From the NCBI GenBank assembly GCA_029194535.1, contig JARFXR010000001.1, forward strand, positions 1,868,721-1,932,720: a stretch of 64,000 nucleotides of DNA, given 5' to 3'. The notes beneath the pieces were generated by a model that had not been told where the DNA came from, did not search any database, and worked only from the letters and a program-made list of their open reading frames with translations. The position numbers and the translations under genes were made by a program. Each line of letters starts with the position of its first letter. Positions within the stretch are counted from its first letter, which is position 1. The stretch comes from Nitrospira sp. Its GTDB lineage: Bacteria; Nitrospirota; Nitrospiria; Nitrospirales; Nitrospiraceae. Positions 43,561-52,856 of this stretch are shown here, in pieces.

Positions 43561-46500
43561 TTACGATACCAAAGAAAGGGCCCCTTTGCCTAGCACTTCC
43601 TCGACCTCTGCCACGAAGTGCTCACTGGCTGTCACGCTGAGGTTGGGGAGGGGACCGGTGTCGGCCTCCAGGGCTTCCTCCGTCCGGAACGTCAGCGACA
43701 CGGTGGCGCCTCCCGGGTGGCGTTTGAAGACTTCCAGCAACCGGGGCAGTTGATCCTGGGTATCCGGACGATCGTTCAGCCAGATTCGTACGCGCTTGAC
43801 CGTTTGGGTTTGGACTTCGGCGAGGGGTTCGATATGGCTACCCCGGATCTTCGTCCCCTTGTCACCTCGGTCGATGGTGCCGGTGATTCGTACCAGGCGT
43901 TCCGGTGCGATCAAATCGCCCGCAGACTTAAAGAGGTCGGGGAATGCGATGACCTCGACCGTACCCTGAAGGTCTTCCAGCGACAGATACGCCATGCGAT
44001 CGCCCTTCTTGGTCAGCATCGACTTGACGGTGGCGATGATGCCGCACAGCTTGACCTCCTTGCCATCCGACAGATCCATGAGGCCCCCCGTGGTGACCGT
44101 TGCCAGGGCGCCGATCGTGGCTTCATAGCGGGCGAGGGGATGTGCGCTGATGTAGAACCCGGTCAGTTCCCGTTCGTACTTCAGCCTGGTCGCTTGATCC
44201 CATTCCTGAACCGAAGGCAGCAGCGGATCTGCCGAGTGAGCGGGTTGGCCTTGGCCGTGGAATTCTTCTCCGAATATGTTCGTTTGGCCCAGTTCTCGTT
44301 CTTGTTGGGCCGCCGCGCCGTCTTCGACCGCCCGGTCCAGGGCCGCCATGAGTTGCGAGCGTCTCGCTCCGGTCGAGTCGAACGTGCCGGCCTTAATCAA
44401 CCCTTCCAGCATCCGCTTGTTGACTTTTCTGAGGTCGACCCGTCGGCAAAAGTCGAAGAACGATGCGAACGGTCCGCTCTCCGCCCGGATCGCCAGGACG
44501 GATTCGACGGCGCCTTCTCCCACGTTCTTGATCGCGGCGAGCCCGAAGCGGATGGCTCCGTCTGCCACCGCAAAGTCCTTTTGGCTCTCGTTGACGTCGG
44601 GCCCCAGAACTTTGATGTCGAGATCTCGGCATTCGGTGAAATAGCCGACGATCTTGTCCTGGTTCCCCATGTCGCTGGTCATGAGCGCCGCCATGAATTC
44701 GGTTGGATAGTGGGCCTTGAGATATCCCGTCTGATAACAGACGACGGCGTAGGCCGCTGCATGCGATTTATTGAAGCCGTAGCCTGCGAACTTGTAGATG
44801 AGTTCGTATAGCTTCTCGGCTTTCTTCTCCGGAATTTTCTTCTGCTTCGCTCCCTCCAGAAACTTGACCCGCAGTTTCTCCATTTCCTCGGGCTTTTTCT
44901 TCCCCATTGCCCGACGAAGAATATCGGCTTGTCCCAGCGAGAATCCCGCGATCTTGTTGGCGATCGCCATGACCTGCTCTTGGTAGACGATGACGCCGTA
45001 GGTGTCATTCAGGATGGATTCAAGCTCGGGCGTTTCATAGGTGATCGGCACCTTGCCCTGTTTACGTTTGATGAAATCCGGAATCAGGTCCATCGGACCC
45101 GGGCGATACAACGCGATGATGGCGATGATATCTTCGAACCGGTCCGGCTTGAAGCTTGTCAGCAGATCGCGCATCCCGGAGCTTTCCAGTTGGAAGATGC
45201 CGGTGGTCTTGCCCGACGAGAGGAGCGCAAACGTTTCCGCGTCGTCGAACGGCAGCCGGTCCACCACGAGCGGCGCATGATCAGGTCGAGCCTCATTGAT
45301 CAAAGTTTCAGCCCGCCGAATCATGGTCAGCGTCTTGAGGCCCAGAAAGTCGAATTTCACCAGACCGATCTTTTCGACGTCTCCCATGGAATACTGGGTG
45401 ACGATTTCGTCGTTGGCGCCCTTGTAGAGCGGCACATGATCGGTCAGTGGACCCTCCGAGATCACCACTCCAGCCGCATGGGTCGAAGCGTGGCGCGCCA
45501 GGCCTTCGAGCGATTGGGCGATCGACATCAGTTCCTTCACCTTGGGGTCCGAGTCGACCAACTCGCGCAATCGCGGTTCGGCATCGAGGGCCTGTTGCAA
45601 GGTCACATTGAGCTGGTTGGGCACCAACTTGGCCACTTTGTCTGCCTCGGCATAGGGCATTTCCAGCACGCGGCCCACGTCCCGGATGGCGGCCTTGGCG
45701 CCCAGCGTTCCGAAGGTGATGATCTGCGCCACATGGTCGGATCCGTATTTCTCGACGACGTAGTTGATGACCTCGCCTCGGCGATCCATGCAGAAGTCCA
45801 TGTCGATATCCGGAAGCGACACGCGCTCTGGATTCAGGAAGCGCTCGAACAGCAGACTGTAAACCAAGGGGTCAAGATCGGTGATGCGCAGCGCATAGGC
45901 CACCAGACTTCCGGCAGCCGAGCCCCGGCCCGGCCCAACGGGAATGCCGCGGGATCGGGCGAACCGGATGATGTCCCAGACAATAAGAAAATAGCCGGCG
46001 AAACCCATCGAGCAGATGACCGTCAGTTCTTCCCGTAAGCGCTGCTCGTACACCGCGCCAGGAATGCCGCTTGGCCGGTCTCTCAATCGAGCTTTCAGAC
46101 CTTCCATCGCCAGATGGTCGACATAGGATTCGCGGGTATAACCCTCGGGAGCCGCATATTGCGGCAGGTAGGTCCTGTTCAGGGCCAATTCCAACCCACA
46201 GTGATCGGCGATACGGCAGGTGTTTGTGACCGCCCCGGGGAACTCGGCGAACGCGGGAGCGATTTCCTCAGTGGATTTCACGTAGAGCTCGTCCGTGTCG
46301 AACTTCATCCGATTCGGGTCGCTGATGGTTTTGCCCGTCTGAAGGCAGAGCATCAGATCGTGCGGCCGAGAGTCTTCCTTCTTGAGATAGTGGCAGTCGT
46401 TGGTACCGGCCAGCGGGATGCCCAGCTTCTTGTGAATTTCGATGAGGCCCGCATTGGCAATCCGCTGATGTTCGAGGCCGTTCGCTTGTACTTCCAGGTA

Positions 46501-47016
46501 AAACTGGTCGCGACCGAAGATCTCTTGAAATTCGCCAGCCACCGCCATGGCCTCGGCCATGTTCTGCTGGCCGATCAAGTAGGGAATTTCTCCGCTCAGA
46601 CAGCCGGAGAGCGCGATGATTCCCTCGTGGTGCTGTTTGAGGATTTCCTTGTCCATCCGAGGCTTATAATAGAATCCCTCAAGATATGCTTTGCTGACGA
46701 GCTTGATCAGATTCTGGTATCCCGTGAGGTTCCGCGCCAAGAGGATGAGGTGATAGTAGTCGTTATGGGCAAGTTGGCTGCTGTCTTTGTTGAGTCGGCT
46801 GCCGGGGGCCATGTAGGCTTCGCATCCGATGATCGGCTTGATTCCTGCCTCTTTCGCTTTCCGATAGAACTCGATCGCCCCGAACATGTTGCCGTGATCA
46901 GTCATCGCGACGGCGGGTTGGCCGAAGGATTTGATTCGTTGTACCAGGGGGCTGATTTGGTTGGCGCCGTCCAGAAGACTGAATTGTGTGTGGAGATGGA
47001 GGTGCACGAACGACAT
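43561..47016 (-). CDS. dnaE: DNA polymerase III alpha subunit
   Basis: The replicative polymerase alpha subunit (1151 aa, DnaE1 class). The PHP domain starts at residue 4 (HLHLHTQFSLLDG), the catalytic aspartates are in LPDIDMDFCMDRRGEVINYV, and fingers and thumb motifs such as GVIVYQEQVMAIANKIAGFS and YGFNKSHAAAYAVVCYQTGY follow. A helix-hairpin-helix, an OB-fold (VKLCGIIATVKSMLTKKGDR) and a C-terminal tau-binding part are present, so it is complete. The PHP motif fixes the start. No ribosome site is present; the -10 box ends six bases before the ATG (see the promoter entry), so the mRNA is probably leaderless. Confidence 0.98.
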   Translation of the reverse strand: MSFVHLHLHTQFSLLDGANQISPLVQRIKSFGQPAVAMTDHGNMFGAIEFYRKAKEAGIKPIIGCEAYMAPGSRLNKDSSQLAHNDYYHLILLARNLTGYQNLIKLVSKAYLEGFYYKPRMDKEILKQHHEGIIALSGCLSGEIPYLIGQQNMAEAMAVAGEFQEIFGRDQFYLEVQANGLEHQRIANAGLIEIHKKLGIPLAGTNDCHYLKKEDSRPHDLMLCLQTGKTISDPNRMKFDTDELYVKSTEEIAPAFAEFPGAVTNTCRIADHCGLELALNRTYLPQYAAPEGYTRESYVDHLAMEGLKARLRDRPSGIPGAVYEQRLREELTVICSMGFAGYFLIVWDIIRFARSRGIPVGPGRGSAAGSLVAYALRITDLDPLVYSLLFERFLNPERVSLPDIDMDFCMDRRGEVINYVVEKYGSDHVAQIITFGTLGAKAAIRDVGRVLEMPYAEADKVAKLVPNQLNVTLQQALDAEPRLRELVDSDPKVKELMSIAQSLEGLARHASTHAAGVVISEGPLTDHVPLYKGANDEIVTQYSMGDVEKIGLVKFDFLGLKTLTMIRRAETLINEARPDHAPLVVDRLPFDDAETFALLSSGKTTGIFQLESSGMRDLLTSFKPDRFEDIIAIIALYRPGPMDLIPDFIKRKQGKVPITYETPELESILNDTYGVIVYQEQVMAIANKIAGFSLGQADILRRAMGKKKPEEMEKLRVKFLEGAKQKKIPEKKAEKLYELIYKFAGYGFNKSHAAAYAVVCYQTGYLKAHYPTEFMAALMTSDMGNQDKIVGYFTECRDLDIKVLGPDVNESQKDFAVADGAIRFGLAAIKNVGEGAVESVLAIRAESGPFASFFDFCRRVDLRKVNKRMLEGLIKAGTFDSTGARRSQLMAALDRAVEDGAAAQQERELGQTNIFGEEFHGQGQPAHSADPLLPSVQEWDQATRLKYERELTGFYISAHPLARYEATIGALATVTTGGLMDLSDGKEVKLCGIIATVKSMLTKKGDRMAYLSLEDLQGTVEVIAFPDLFKSAGDLIAPERLVRITGTIDRGDKGTKIRGSHIEPLAEVQTQTVKRVRIWLNDRPDTQDQLPRLLEVFKRHPGGATVSLTFRTEEALEADTGPLPNLSVTASEHFVAEVEEVLGKGALSLVS

Positions 47017-47022
47017 GCGCGG

Positions 47023-47051
47023 ATTCTATGAGGGGGAACCATCGATGTCAA
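47023..47051 (-). promoter_or_regulatory. Sigma70-type promoter of dnaE, giving a leaderless transcript
   Basis: On the minus strand: TTGACA (47051-47046), 17-bp spacer, TAGAAT (47028-47023). Only CCGCGC separates the -10 from the dnaE ATG at 47016, so the expected start of RNA falls on or next to the A of the start codon. Confidence 0.75.
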
Positions 47052-47085
47052 ACCCGATCTAGGATGCTCCGAAGAGCCGCTCCGA

Positions 47086-48354
47086 CTAATTGCTGACTCG
47101 AAGCCGGATGGATTTGGTGAAGGTCTGATTTGTCGGCAGGGTGGAATCCTGCACCGTGAAATCGTAGACCACGTTGCTGGTGAAGAACGGGGTTCCTGAG
47201 ATGTTTCCGGTGGCCGCATTTAGGACCAGTCCGGCCGGAAGCGGTGGTGATACCGTCCAGGTGAACGGAGCCGTCCCACCCGAGCGCTGCAGCGTCTCAT
47301 TATAGAATCGCCGAACCCGGGCATTATCCAGTGAATTGGTCGTGATGGTCAGTGCGACGCTGACCGTCAGGGAAAACTGCTGTGTATCGGATTGTGACAA
47401 GGCGTCGGTCACTCTGACCGTGAAGGTTGATGTGCCGCCGTCGGTCGGCGTGCCAGAGATGATCCCGGCGGGGTCGAGCGCCAGATTTGCCGGCAGCGAG
47501 CCGACTGTACGGCTCCAGACGAGCGTGCCGGTCCCACCCGCGGCAGCCAAGGTGTGACTATAGGGCGCCCCCACTGTCGCTCCCGGCAGGGGCGAGGTGG
47601 TGGTGATGTTCGGCGGCGTCGACGGGTTGATCAGGATCGAAAAGGATTGCGTGTCGGCTTGTCCCGTCGTGTCCACGACACGAACGGTGAAGGTCGACGT
47701 GCCGACGGCGGTTGGTGTGCCGGAGACGAGGCCTGTCTGGAGATTGAAATCCAGATTTTGCGGGAGCGAACCTGACGTGATACTCCAGAAGAGGGGCGGA
47801 GTTCCGCCGACGGCCTGGATCGCCTTGCTGTAGGGTTGACCGACGTGACCGGCAGGGAGAGAGGTCGTGGTGATGGCCAGTACAGCCGGCGCGGCGTTGA
47901 TCGTCAGCGACAGAGAGATTTGTGTCGACTGCACCGGGTTTGAGGCGTCTTGCAAGGCGAAGGTGTGAGTCGTTGTCCCGACGACTTCCGGTGTGCCGCT
48001 GATCGCACCGGTCGATGGATCGAGGACAAGGCTACGGGGAAGGGGTGGATTCACGGACCATTGATAGGGAGTGATCCCGCCCGCCCCGCCGATGGTGGTC
48101 GCATAGGGTTGATTCACGAGCCCGTCGGGCAGCGAAAGCGAGACGATCGCCAGCGCACCCGGACCTGGTGCGGGATCAGGAGCTTTCGAGACGTCGTTGC
48201 AACCGATGGGTCCTGCCAGGCAAATGACCGACAGCAATGGAGCCCACAAGCCCCTTCCGGTTCGGCTGACGCGTGATGCTTGCGTCTGATTATTCAGATC
48301 ATTCACCTGTACGCTTGATCCAAGCAAATATGAATGCGTTGCCTGTCGCAACAA
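47086..48354 (-). CDS. Putative Ig-repeat lipoprotein A (CNDVS family)
   Basis: A 422-aa protein, first (by position) of five tandem paralogues. The signal region ends LLSVICLAGPIGC, with the shared mature start CNDVSKAPDPAPGPGALAIV. The lipobox here (PIGC) is weaker than in its relatives. Four Ig-like repeats of the putative Ig (He_PIG) type follow, each with LPxGxxxxPYxxxL, GGxxPxxWS, LPxxLxLxxxTGxISGTP and TFTVRVxD. The start is unclear: the frame opens at TTG 48354, GTG 48306 is possible, and neither has a ribosome site. Likely surface or periplasmic, perhaps an adhesin or structural protein; no known partner. Confidence 0.82.
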   Translation of the reverse strand: MLRQATHSYLLGSSVQVNDLNNQTQASRVSRTGRGLWAPLLSVICLAGPIGCNDVSKAPDPAPGPGALAIVSLSLPDGLVNQPYATTIGGAGGITPYQWSVNPPLPRSLVLDPSTGAISGTPEVVGTTTHTFALQDASNPVQSTQISLSLTINAAPAVLAITTTSLPAGHVGQPYSKAIQAVGGTPPLFWSITSGSLPQNLDFNLQTGLVSGTPTAVGTSTFTVRVVDTTGQADTQSFSILINPSTPPNITTTSPLPGATVGAPYSHTLAAAGGTGTLVWSRTVGSLPANLALDPAGIISGTPTDGGTSTFTVRVTDALSQSDTQQFSLTVSVALTITTNSLDNARVRRFYNETLQRSGGTAPFTWTVSPPLPAGLVLNAATGNISGTPFFTSNVVYDFTVQDSTLPTNQTFTKSIRLRVSN

Positions 48355-48395
48355 TTCTGTGGCGGCAGATATGAAGCCATACGTTCCGGAACTGC

Positions 48396-48442
48396 ATCTT
48401 ACGGGATGGGCTGTGAGGAGGTCTCCCCTACAAAGGTATAGG
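48396..48442 (-). promoter_or_regulatory. Promoter of Ig lipoprotein A with adjacent dyad
   Basis: On the minus strand a -10 TAAGAT (48401-48396) is preceded after 18 bases by GAGACC (48425-48420). Directly upstream lies an imperfect dyad, on the plus strand CCCCTACAAAGGTATAGG (48425-48442). The same arrangement stands before lipoprotein E, which makes an activator site likely. Confidence 0.45.
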
Positions 48443-48486
48443 AAAGAGGAGAGTGAACCGGTGTCGCGAGTTCTAACGAGGCGGAG

Positions 48487-49158
48487 CTATCGACTGGTCA
48501 GCGAAGGGGCGATCGTCAAGCCCAGCGTCGCGGTGGCTGACTTGTTGAATGGTGAACTGGAATCGCGGACGGTGAAGGTGACGCTCGTCGTCCCGCTGGT
48601 CAATGGCGTACCGAGGATGGCATGCGAGGCTGGGTCGAAGGTCAGACCGAACGGCATGGCGACCGGCTGCCAGATCAAAGGGGGTAATCCTCCCGCTGCG
48701 GCTAACGTGGTGACCGGGTATGGCACGTTCACACGCCCGTCGGGAAGCGACGTGCTGGTAATCATGAGGGGTGGTTCGATCGTGATGGACAGAGACTTCT
48801 GCACGGTGTCCGCCGGCTTGGAAGAATCTTGGAGCGTGAACGTGTGGGTGGTCGTCGCGGCCGTGGTGGGAGTTCCGCTGATCGATCCGCTTGTCTGGTT
48901 GAATGTGAGATTGGGGGGAAGAGCCGGAGATACGGACCACGTATAGGGCGTGATTCCTCCCGCTCCTCCCAACGTGGTCACGTAAGGCTCACTCGCGACT
49001 CCATCGGGAAGAAACGTCGTGACGATGGCGAGTTCTCCCGGTCCCGGATCGGGTGGGGGAGCTTTGGATACGTCGTTGCATGCGAGAAGGCCGCACAGGG
49101 CTGCGGCGGCCATGAGCGCGGTACCCAACCCAGACGTCATGAACGTGCGATCGTGCAT
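48487..49158 (-). CDS. Putative Ig-repeat lipoprotein B (CNDVS family, shortest member)
   Basis: A 223-aa protein. The lipoprotein signal is good (ALMAAAALCGLLAC, lipobox LLAC) and the mature N-terminus is CNDVSKAPPPDPGPGELAIV. Two Ig-like repeats follow: LPDGVASEPYVTTLGGAGGI and LPDGRVNVPYPVTTLAAAGG. The protein ends SLTSR, as does neighbour C. The frame starts at ATG 49158; ATG 49140 is equally possible and neither has a clear ribosome site. It may be a shortened copy of A or C, because its repeat 1 matches repeat 1 of A closely. Confidence 0.8.
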   Translation of the reverse strand: MHDRTFMTSGLGTALMAAAALCGLLACNDVSKAPPPDPGPGELAIVTTFLPDGVASEPYVTTLGGAGGITPYTWSVSPALPPNLTFNQTSGSISGTPTTAATTTHTFTLQDSSKPADTVQKSLSITIEPPLMITSTSLPDGRVNVPYPVTTLAAAGGLPPLIWQPVAMPFGLTFDPASHAILGTPLTSGTTSVTFTVRDSSSPFNKSATATLGLTIAPSLTSR

Positions 49159-49240
49159 GGTAGGTTATGCGCATCGACCGCTCCTGATTGCAAGAGGTCG
49201 ACGCGCATAAATTTGAGCATCGGGTCAGCACATCTCCTTC

Positions 49241-50467
49241 CTACCTCGACGTCAACGAATCCAGGATCGTTAGGCCCAACGATTTGGATGTCGTTCGTCC
49301 GGCGGCATCGTGCACCGTGAATACGTGGCTTCCGTTGAGTTCCGGAACCAATGGTGCCCCGCTGATGGTTCCCGTATTCGGATCAAACAGCAATCCAGTC
49401 GGGAGGGCCGGGATCACGGTGGCGGACCAGGCATAGGGTGGTGTGCCGCCGGATGCACTCAGACTCACCGGTCCGTATGCCTCGCCAACCCGCCCCGTGG
49501 GCAGCGCGGTTGTGTCGATGATCAGTTCAGCCACTGTGATGGTCAGTGATTGAGTCACTGCAGCCCCGTTGTTGTCCTGCAGGCGATAGGTGTTGGTGAA
49601 TGCTCCTTTGGCCGTCGGGGTACCGGTGATCACACCGCCCGAACTGAGCGCTAGACCGGGAGCCGGTGGCGCTCCTCCGACGATGGACCAAGTATAGGGC
49701 GGGCCGCCTCCAGAAGCATTCAGCGAGACCGGTCCATAGCCTTGGTTGACCGTGGCATCCGGGAGCGAACTTGTGTCGATCTTCAACGCCACGTTCACGG
49801 TAATCGTGAGGGTACCGGACGCGGTCTGGTTGAAAGGAATCGCGGAGTCGTTCACTGTGAACGTCACAGTTGCCGTTCCGCTGCTGGTGGGGACTCCACT
49901 GATGGAGTGACTGGCCGCGTCGAACGTCAAGCCGAAGGGCATGCCCACCGGCTGCCAGATCAAGGGGGGGACTCCACCGGTTGCGGTGAGCGTGGTCTGC
50001 GGATAAGGCGCGTTCACGGTTCCCGCCGGCAACGACAGGGTGGTGATTGCCGGCGGCACCAGGGCTTGATTGATCTTCAATGAAAGAGTCTTTTGCGTCG
50101 TTTGCGGCGGCTTTGAGGAGTCTTGCAGCGTAAAGGTGTGGGACGTTGTGCCCTGTGTGGCCGGCATGCCGCTGATGGCGCCGCTCGCTCCGTTGAACGA
50201 GAGGTTGGCCGGCAACGGGGGGGTCACGGCCCAGGAATAGGGAGTGATGCCCCCTGATCCGCCTATGGTAATGGAATAGGGTTGTCTGACGGTGGCGTCG
50301 GGAAGCGAAGCGGTGACAACGGTCAGGGCTCCGGGACCTGGATCCGGCGCGGGAGCCTCCGACACGTCGTTGCAGCCGGCCACAAACGACAGGCAGAACA
50401 GGAGTCCTAGTAACAATCCGTCTAACAGTGGCCAAGGTCGATATGTGGAATCTGCGAGCAAAGTCAT
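49241..50467 (-). CDS. Putative Ig-repeat lipoprotein C (CNDVS family)
   Basis: A 408-aa protein. AAGGAG 7 bases upstream fixes the start at ATG 50467. Signal peptide LLLGLLFCLSFVAGC with a clear lipobox (VAGC), mature start CNDVSEAPAPDPGPGALTVV, then four Ig-like repeats (first LPDATVRQPYSITIGGSGGI, last LPTGRVGEAYGPVSLSASGG). It ends SLGLTILDSLTSR, like B. This is the member with the best translation signals. The second repeat, with the odd phrase IWQPVGMPFGLTFD, is shared almost word for word with B and D, a sign of shuffling among the copies. Confidence 0.85.
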   Translation of the reverse strand: MTLLADSTYRPWPLLDGLLLGLLFCLSFVAGCNDVSEAPAPDPGPGALTVVTASLPDATVRQPYSITIGGSGGITPYSWAVTPPLPANLSFNGASGAISGMPATQGTTSHTFTLQDSSKPPQTTQKTLSLKINQALVPPAITTLSLPAGTVNAPYPQTTLTATGGVPPLIWQPVGMPFGLTFDAASHSISGVPTSSGTATVTFTVNDSAIPFNQTASGTLTITVNVALKIDTSSLPDATVNQGYGPVSLNASGGGPPYTWSIVGGAPPAPGLALSSGGVITGTPTAKGAFTNTYRLQDNNGAAVTQSLTITVAELIIDTTALPTGRVGEAYGPVSLSASGGTPPYAWSATVIPALPTGLLFDPNTGTISGAPLVPELNGSHVFTVHDAAGRTTSKSLGLTILDSLTSR

Positions 50468-50580
50468 GCGAACTCCTTCTTGAATCAAACTTCATTTGAT
50501 AGCCTGGTTGGGGTCTCTAGATCAAGGGAGAAGTTCAGTCGGCGATCTCGTGCGAGGCTAGAGGCTGCAAATAAGCCTCT

Positions 50581-52647
50581 TCAGCAGCCGCAACTGATGA
50601 TCGTAAGGGTCAGCGCCTTGCTTACTGATTGATTGACCGAATCTCTGACCGTAAGCAGAAATTTTTGAGGTGGAACCACAGCAGTACCTTGCTCGGGAAT
50701 ACCTGCGATCACGCCAGCGACCGTATCCAGGGAGAGTCCTGCCGGTAGCGTAGGACTTACTGACCAGGTGTAAGGGGGAGTCCCTCCAGAAGCAGATAGC
50801 GTCGTCGAGTAAATCTGAGTTTCGAAGCCGACGGCAAGAGGCTTACCGACATCATCAGATTCGATTGTCAGTTCAGTACTGACCTTCAGCGTGAGTGCTT
50901 TTGTGGCGGTCACTCCGTTTCTGTCCTGCACACGGTAGGTTCGGCCAAACGTTCCTGTCGTAGTCGGTTGGCCGCTGATCAGGCCATCTGAGCTCAGAGA
51001 CAAGCCAGGCGCGGGTGTCGATCCACCGTTTGCGATAGACCAGGCATACGTTGACGGTCCAGTTCCACCGGATGCGACCAGAGCGGTGTTATATGGGCGA
51101 CTGGTTGTGCCGACCGGCAGCGGCGAAGTAGAGTCATCGCTATTGATCGTGAGCGCCGAGTTGACCGTCATGGCGTACATCTTGCTGCCGGTCTGGTTAA
51201 AGGGGGTGGTGGAATCATGAACGGTGAATGTGACGTTCGCCGTGCCCGCGCTGGTCGGAGTTCCTGTGATCATCGCTGTTGCCGGGTCGAACGATAGGCC
51301 GAACGGCATACCCACCGGCTGGAACGACAAGGGTGGCGCACCTCCGCTGGCCTGAAGGGTCGTGCTTGGATAGGGCGCATTGACGGTGCCGACTGGAAGC
51401 GAGGTAGGCGCGATGATGCTCGGCGGCGGCGGCGGAATCACGGCTATCGTGAATTGTTTCGTGGCGACGAACAGCGCATCCGTAACCTGGACCGTAAATG
51501 TAAAATTGCCTGTCGGCGTCGGATTACCGGAAATCCTGCCGGTCGATGGGTTCATGCTTAGGTTTGGGATCGTGCCACCTTGAAAACTCCATGTTCTGGA
51601 GCCTGAACCACCAGTAGCCTGAACGGTCTGATCGTAGGGCTGACTCAACACACCGTTGCTGAGGGATCCGGTCGTAATACTGAGTGGAGCTGGTTGGTTA
51701 ATAGTAATGGTGAGTGGCTTTTGTGATGATTGCTGCGGAGCACCGCTATCTTGCACTCGAAAGGCTGGGGTGAATGTTCCGAAGGTCGTGGGTGTTCCCG
51801 CAATTGCACCGTTGCTCTGGTTCAGTTGAAGTCCAGGAGGCAGTGTGCCGCTCACAACCGTCCATGTCAGCGGTGAGGTCCCTCCTGTCGCCACGACTGT
51901 ATCGCTATAGGTCTGAAGCTGAGTTCCGGATCGCAGAGAATCGGTTGTGATGGTCAAGGGCAATGGTGCTGGAGTGATGGTCAACGTATATTGTCTTGAT
52001 CCATCTTGAGGCGTCGGCGAGAAGGAGTCGGTGACGGTGAAGGTGTGGGATTGATTGCTGGGAGCCGAGGGGGTACCGCTGATCGTACCTGTCGCGGTGT
52101 TAAAGACAAGTCCGCTCGGCAGCGCAGGAGTCACAGTCCAGCCGGTATAGGGGGGAGTTCCTCCCGAAGCTGTCAACTGAGTCTGGGGATAAGGCCGACC
52201 GACAATACCGTTGGCGAGCGTTGCAGGCGCGGAGATCGTCGGCTGCGGGACGGCATTAATCGAAATGGTGAGAGTCTGTTGTGCAACTTGCGGGGTCGGC
52301 GTCGAAGAATCCACCACTTGGAATTTCGATGTGACAGTTTGTATGGTCGTCGGTGTGCCACTGATGACACCGGTGGAACTCAGACTAAGGCCGTTGGGCA
52401 ACGAAGGAGATCCACCGACGAGACTCCAAGAATAGGCGGGGTTCCCGCCTGAGGCGGCCAGGGTCGTACTGTAACGGATGCCGATGCTGCCGCTCGGCAG
52501 CGGGGAGCCCGACTGAATCGCGAGGGCCGTCGGCCCCGGTGGAGGTTCGGGCGCCGTGGAGACATCGTTGCAGGCGGTCACTATCGAGAGATGGAAAACC
52601 AACAGGACCAGCGAAGGGAGATGTGATTCAGTTCGTTCATGAGACAT
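50581..52647 (-). CDS. Putative Ig-repeat lipoprotein D (CNDVS family, seven repeats)
   Basis: A 688-aa protein from ATG 52647, where a signal peptide begins (LPSLVLLVFHLSIVTAC, lipobox VTAC); the frame is open 45 codons further but these look non-coding. Mature start CNDVSTAPEPPPGPTALAIQ, then seven Ig-like repeats of 85-100 residues, and an unusual C-terminus ending LTIISCGC with two cysteines. Repeats 1 and 2 are close to those of E, and a 225-bp part of repeats 2-3 is nearly identical at the DNA level. A sequence of 17-bp direct repeats and a perfect palindrome lie upstream. Confidence 0.85.
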   Translation of the reverse strand: MSHERTESHLPSLVLLVFHLSIVTACNDVSTAPEPPPGPTALAIQSGSPLPSGSIGIRYSTTLAASGGNPAYSWSLVGGSPSLPNGLSLSSTGVISGTPTTIQTVTSKFQVVDSSTPTPQVAQQTLTISINAVPQPTISAPATLANGIVGRPYPQTQLTASGGTPPYTGWTVTPALPSGLVFNTATGTISGTPSAPSNQSHTFTVTDSFSPTPQDGSRQYTLTITPAPLPLTITTDSLRSGTQLQTYSDTVVATGGTSPLTWTVVSGTLPPGLQLNQSNGAIAGTPTTFGTFTPAFRVQDSGAPQQSSQKPLTITINQPAPLSITTGSLSNGVLSQPYDQTVQATGGSGSRTWSFQGGTIPNLSMNPSTGRISGNPTPTGNFTFTVQVTDALFVATKQFTIAVIPPPPPSIIAPTSLPVGTVNAPYPSTTLQASGGAPPLSFQPVGMPFGLSFDPATAMITGTPTSAGTANVTFTVHDSTTPFNQTGSKMYAMTVNSALTINSDDSTSPLPVGTTSRPYNTALVASGGTGPSTYAWSIANGGSTPAPGLSLSSDGLISGQPTTTGTFGRTYRVQDRNGVTATKALTLKVSTELTIESDDVGKPLAVGFETQIYSTTLSASGGTPPYTWSVSPTLPAGLSLDTVAGVIAGIPEQGTAVVPPQKFLLTVRDSVNQSVSKALTLTIISCGC
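51947..52171. repeat. Near-identical tract shared with lipoprotein E (copy 1)
   Basis: This 225-bp piece of gene D matches 54496-54720 in gene E with about seven differences by eye and no gaps, far closer than the flanking sequence. It covers the end of Ig repeat 2 and the start of repeat 3. It suggests recent gene conversion or duplication. Confidence 0.8.
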
Positions 52648-52740
52648 GTGATGGGCTCGTACCCCCACAAACCCAGCCTCGATAATCAGCGAGAAGATGC
52701 AGAACGGTGGTGACGGTACTTGAGGGGGGTCCCTATGGCA

Positions 52741-52758
52741 CCTAGGGAGATCCCTAGG
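52741..52758. promoter_or_regulatory. Perfect palindrome upstream of lipoprotein D
   Basis: CCTAGGGAGATCCCTAGG: two perfect 7-bp arms (52741-52747 and 52752-52758) with spacer AGAT. It lies about 94 bp before the likely start codon, next to the CTTGAGGGG/CCCTA motif (52719-52735). Probably an operator for a dimeric regulator. Confidence 0.5.
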
Positions 52759-52778
52759 TCGAATTGTTGTAAGGAACC

Positions 52779-52811
52779 GCACGAAGCACTATAGCGCACG
52801 AAGCACTATAG
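52779..52811. repeat. Tandem 16-bp direct repeat
   Basis: GCACGAAGCACTATAG occurs at 52779-52794 and again, after a single C, at 52796-52811; a partial GACTATAGG follows at 52812-52820. It lies in the gap between lipoproteins D and E. It could be a binding site or simply replication slippage. Confidence 0.7.
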
Positions 52812-52856
52812 GACTATAGGATGGACCGGTCGGCGCCCCACTTGAATAATGCTCGG

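Noticed and set aside
52648-52670. Plus-strand TACCCCCACAAA next to the start of lipoprotein D as a third copy of the A/E dyad
   Set aside because: It lies directly at the start codon, lacks the second arm and has no -10 at the right distance, so it is probably not equivalent.
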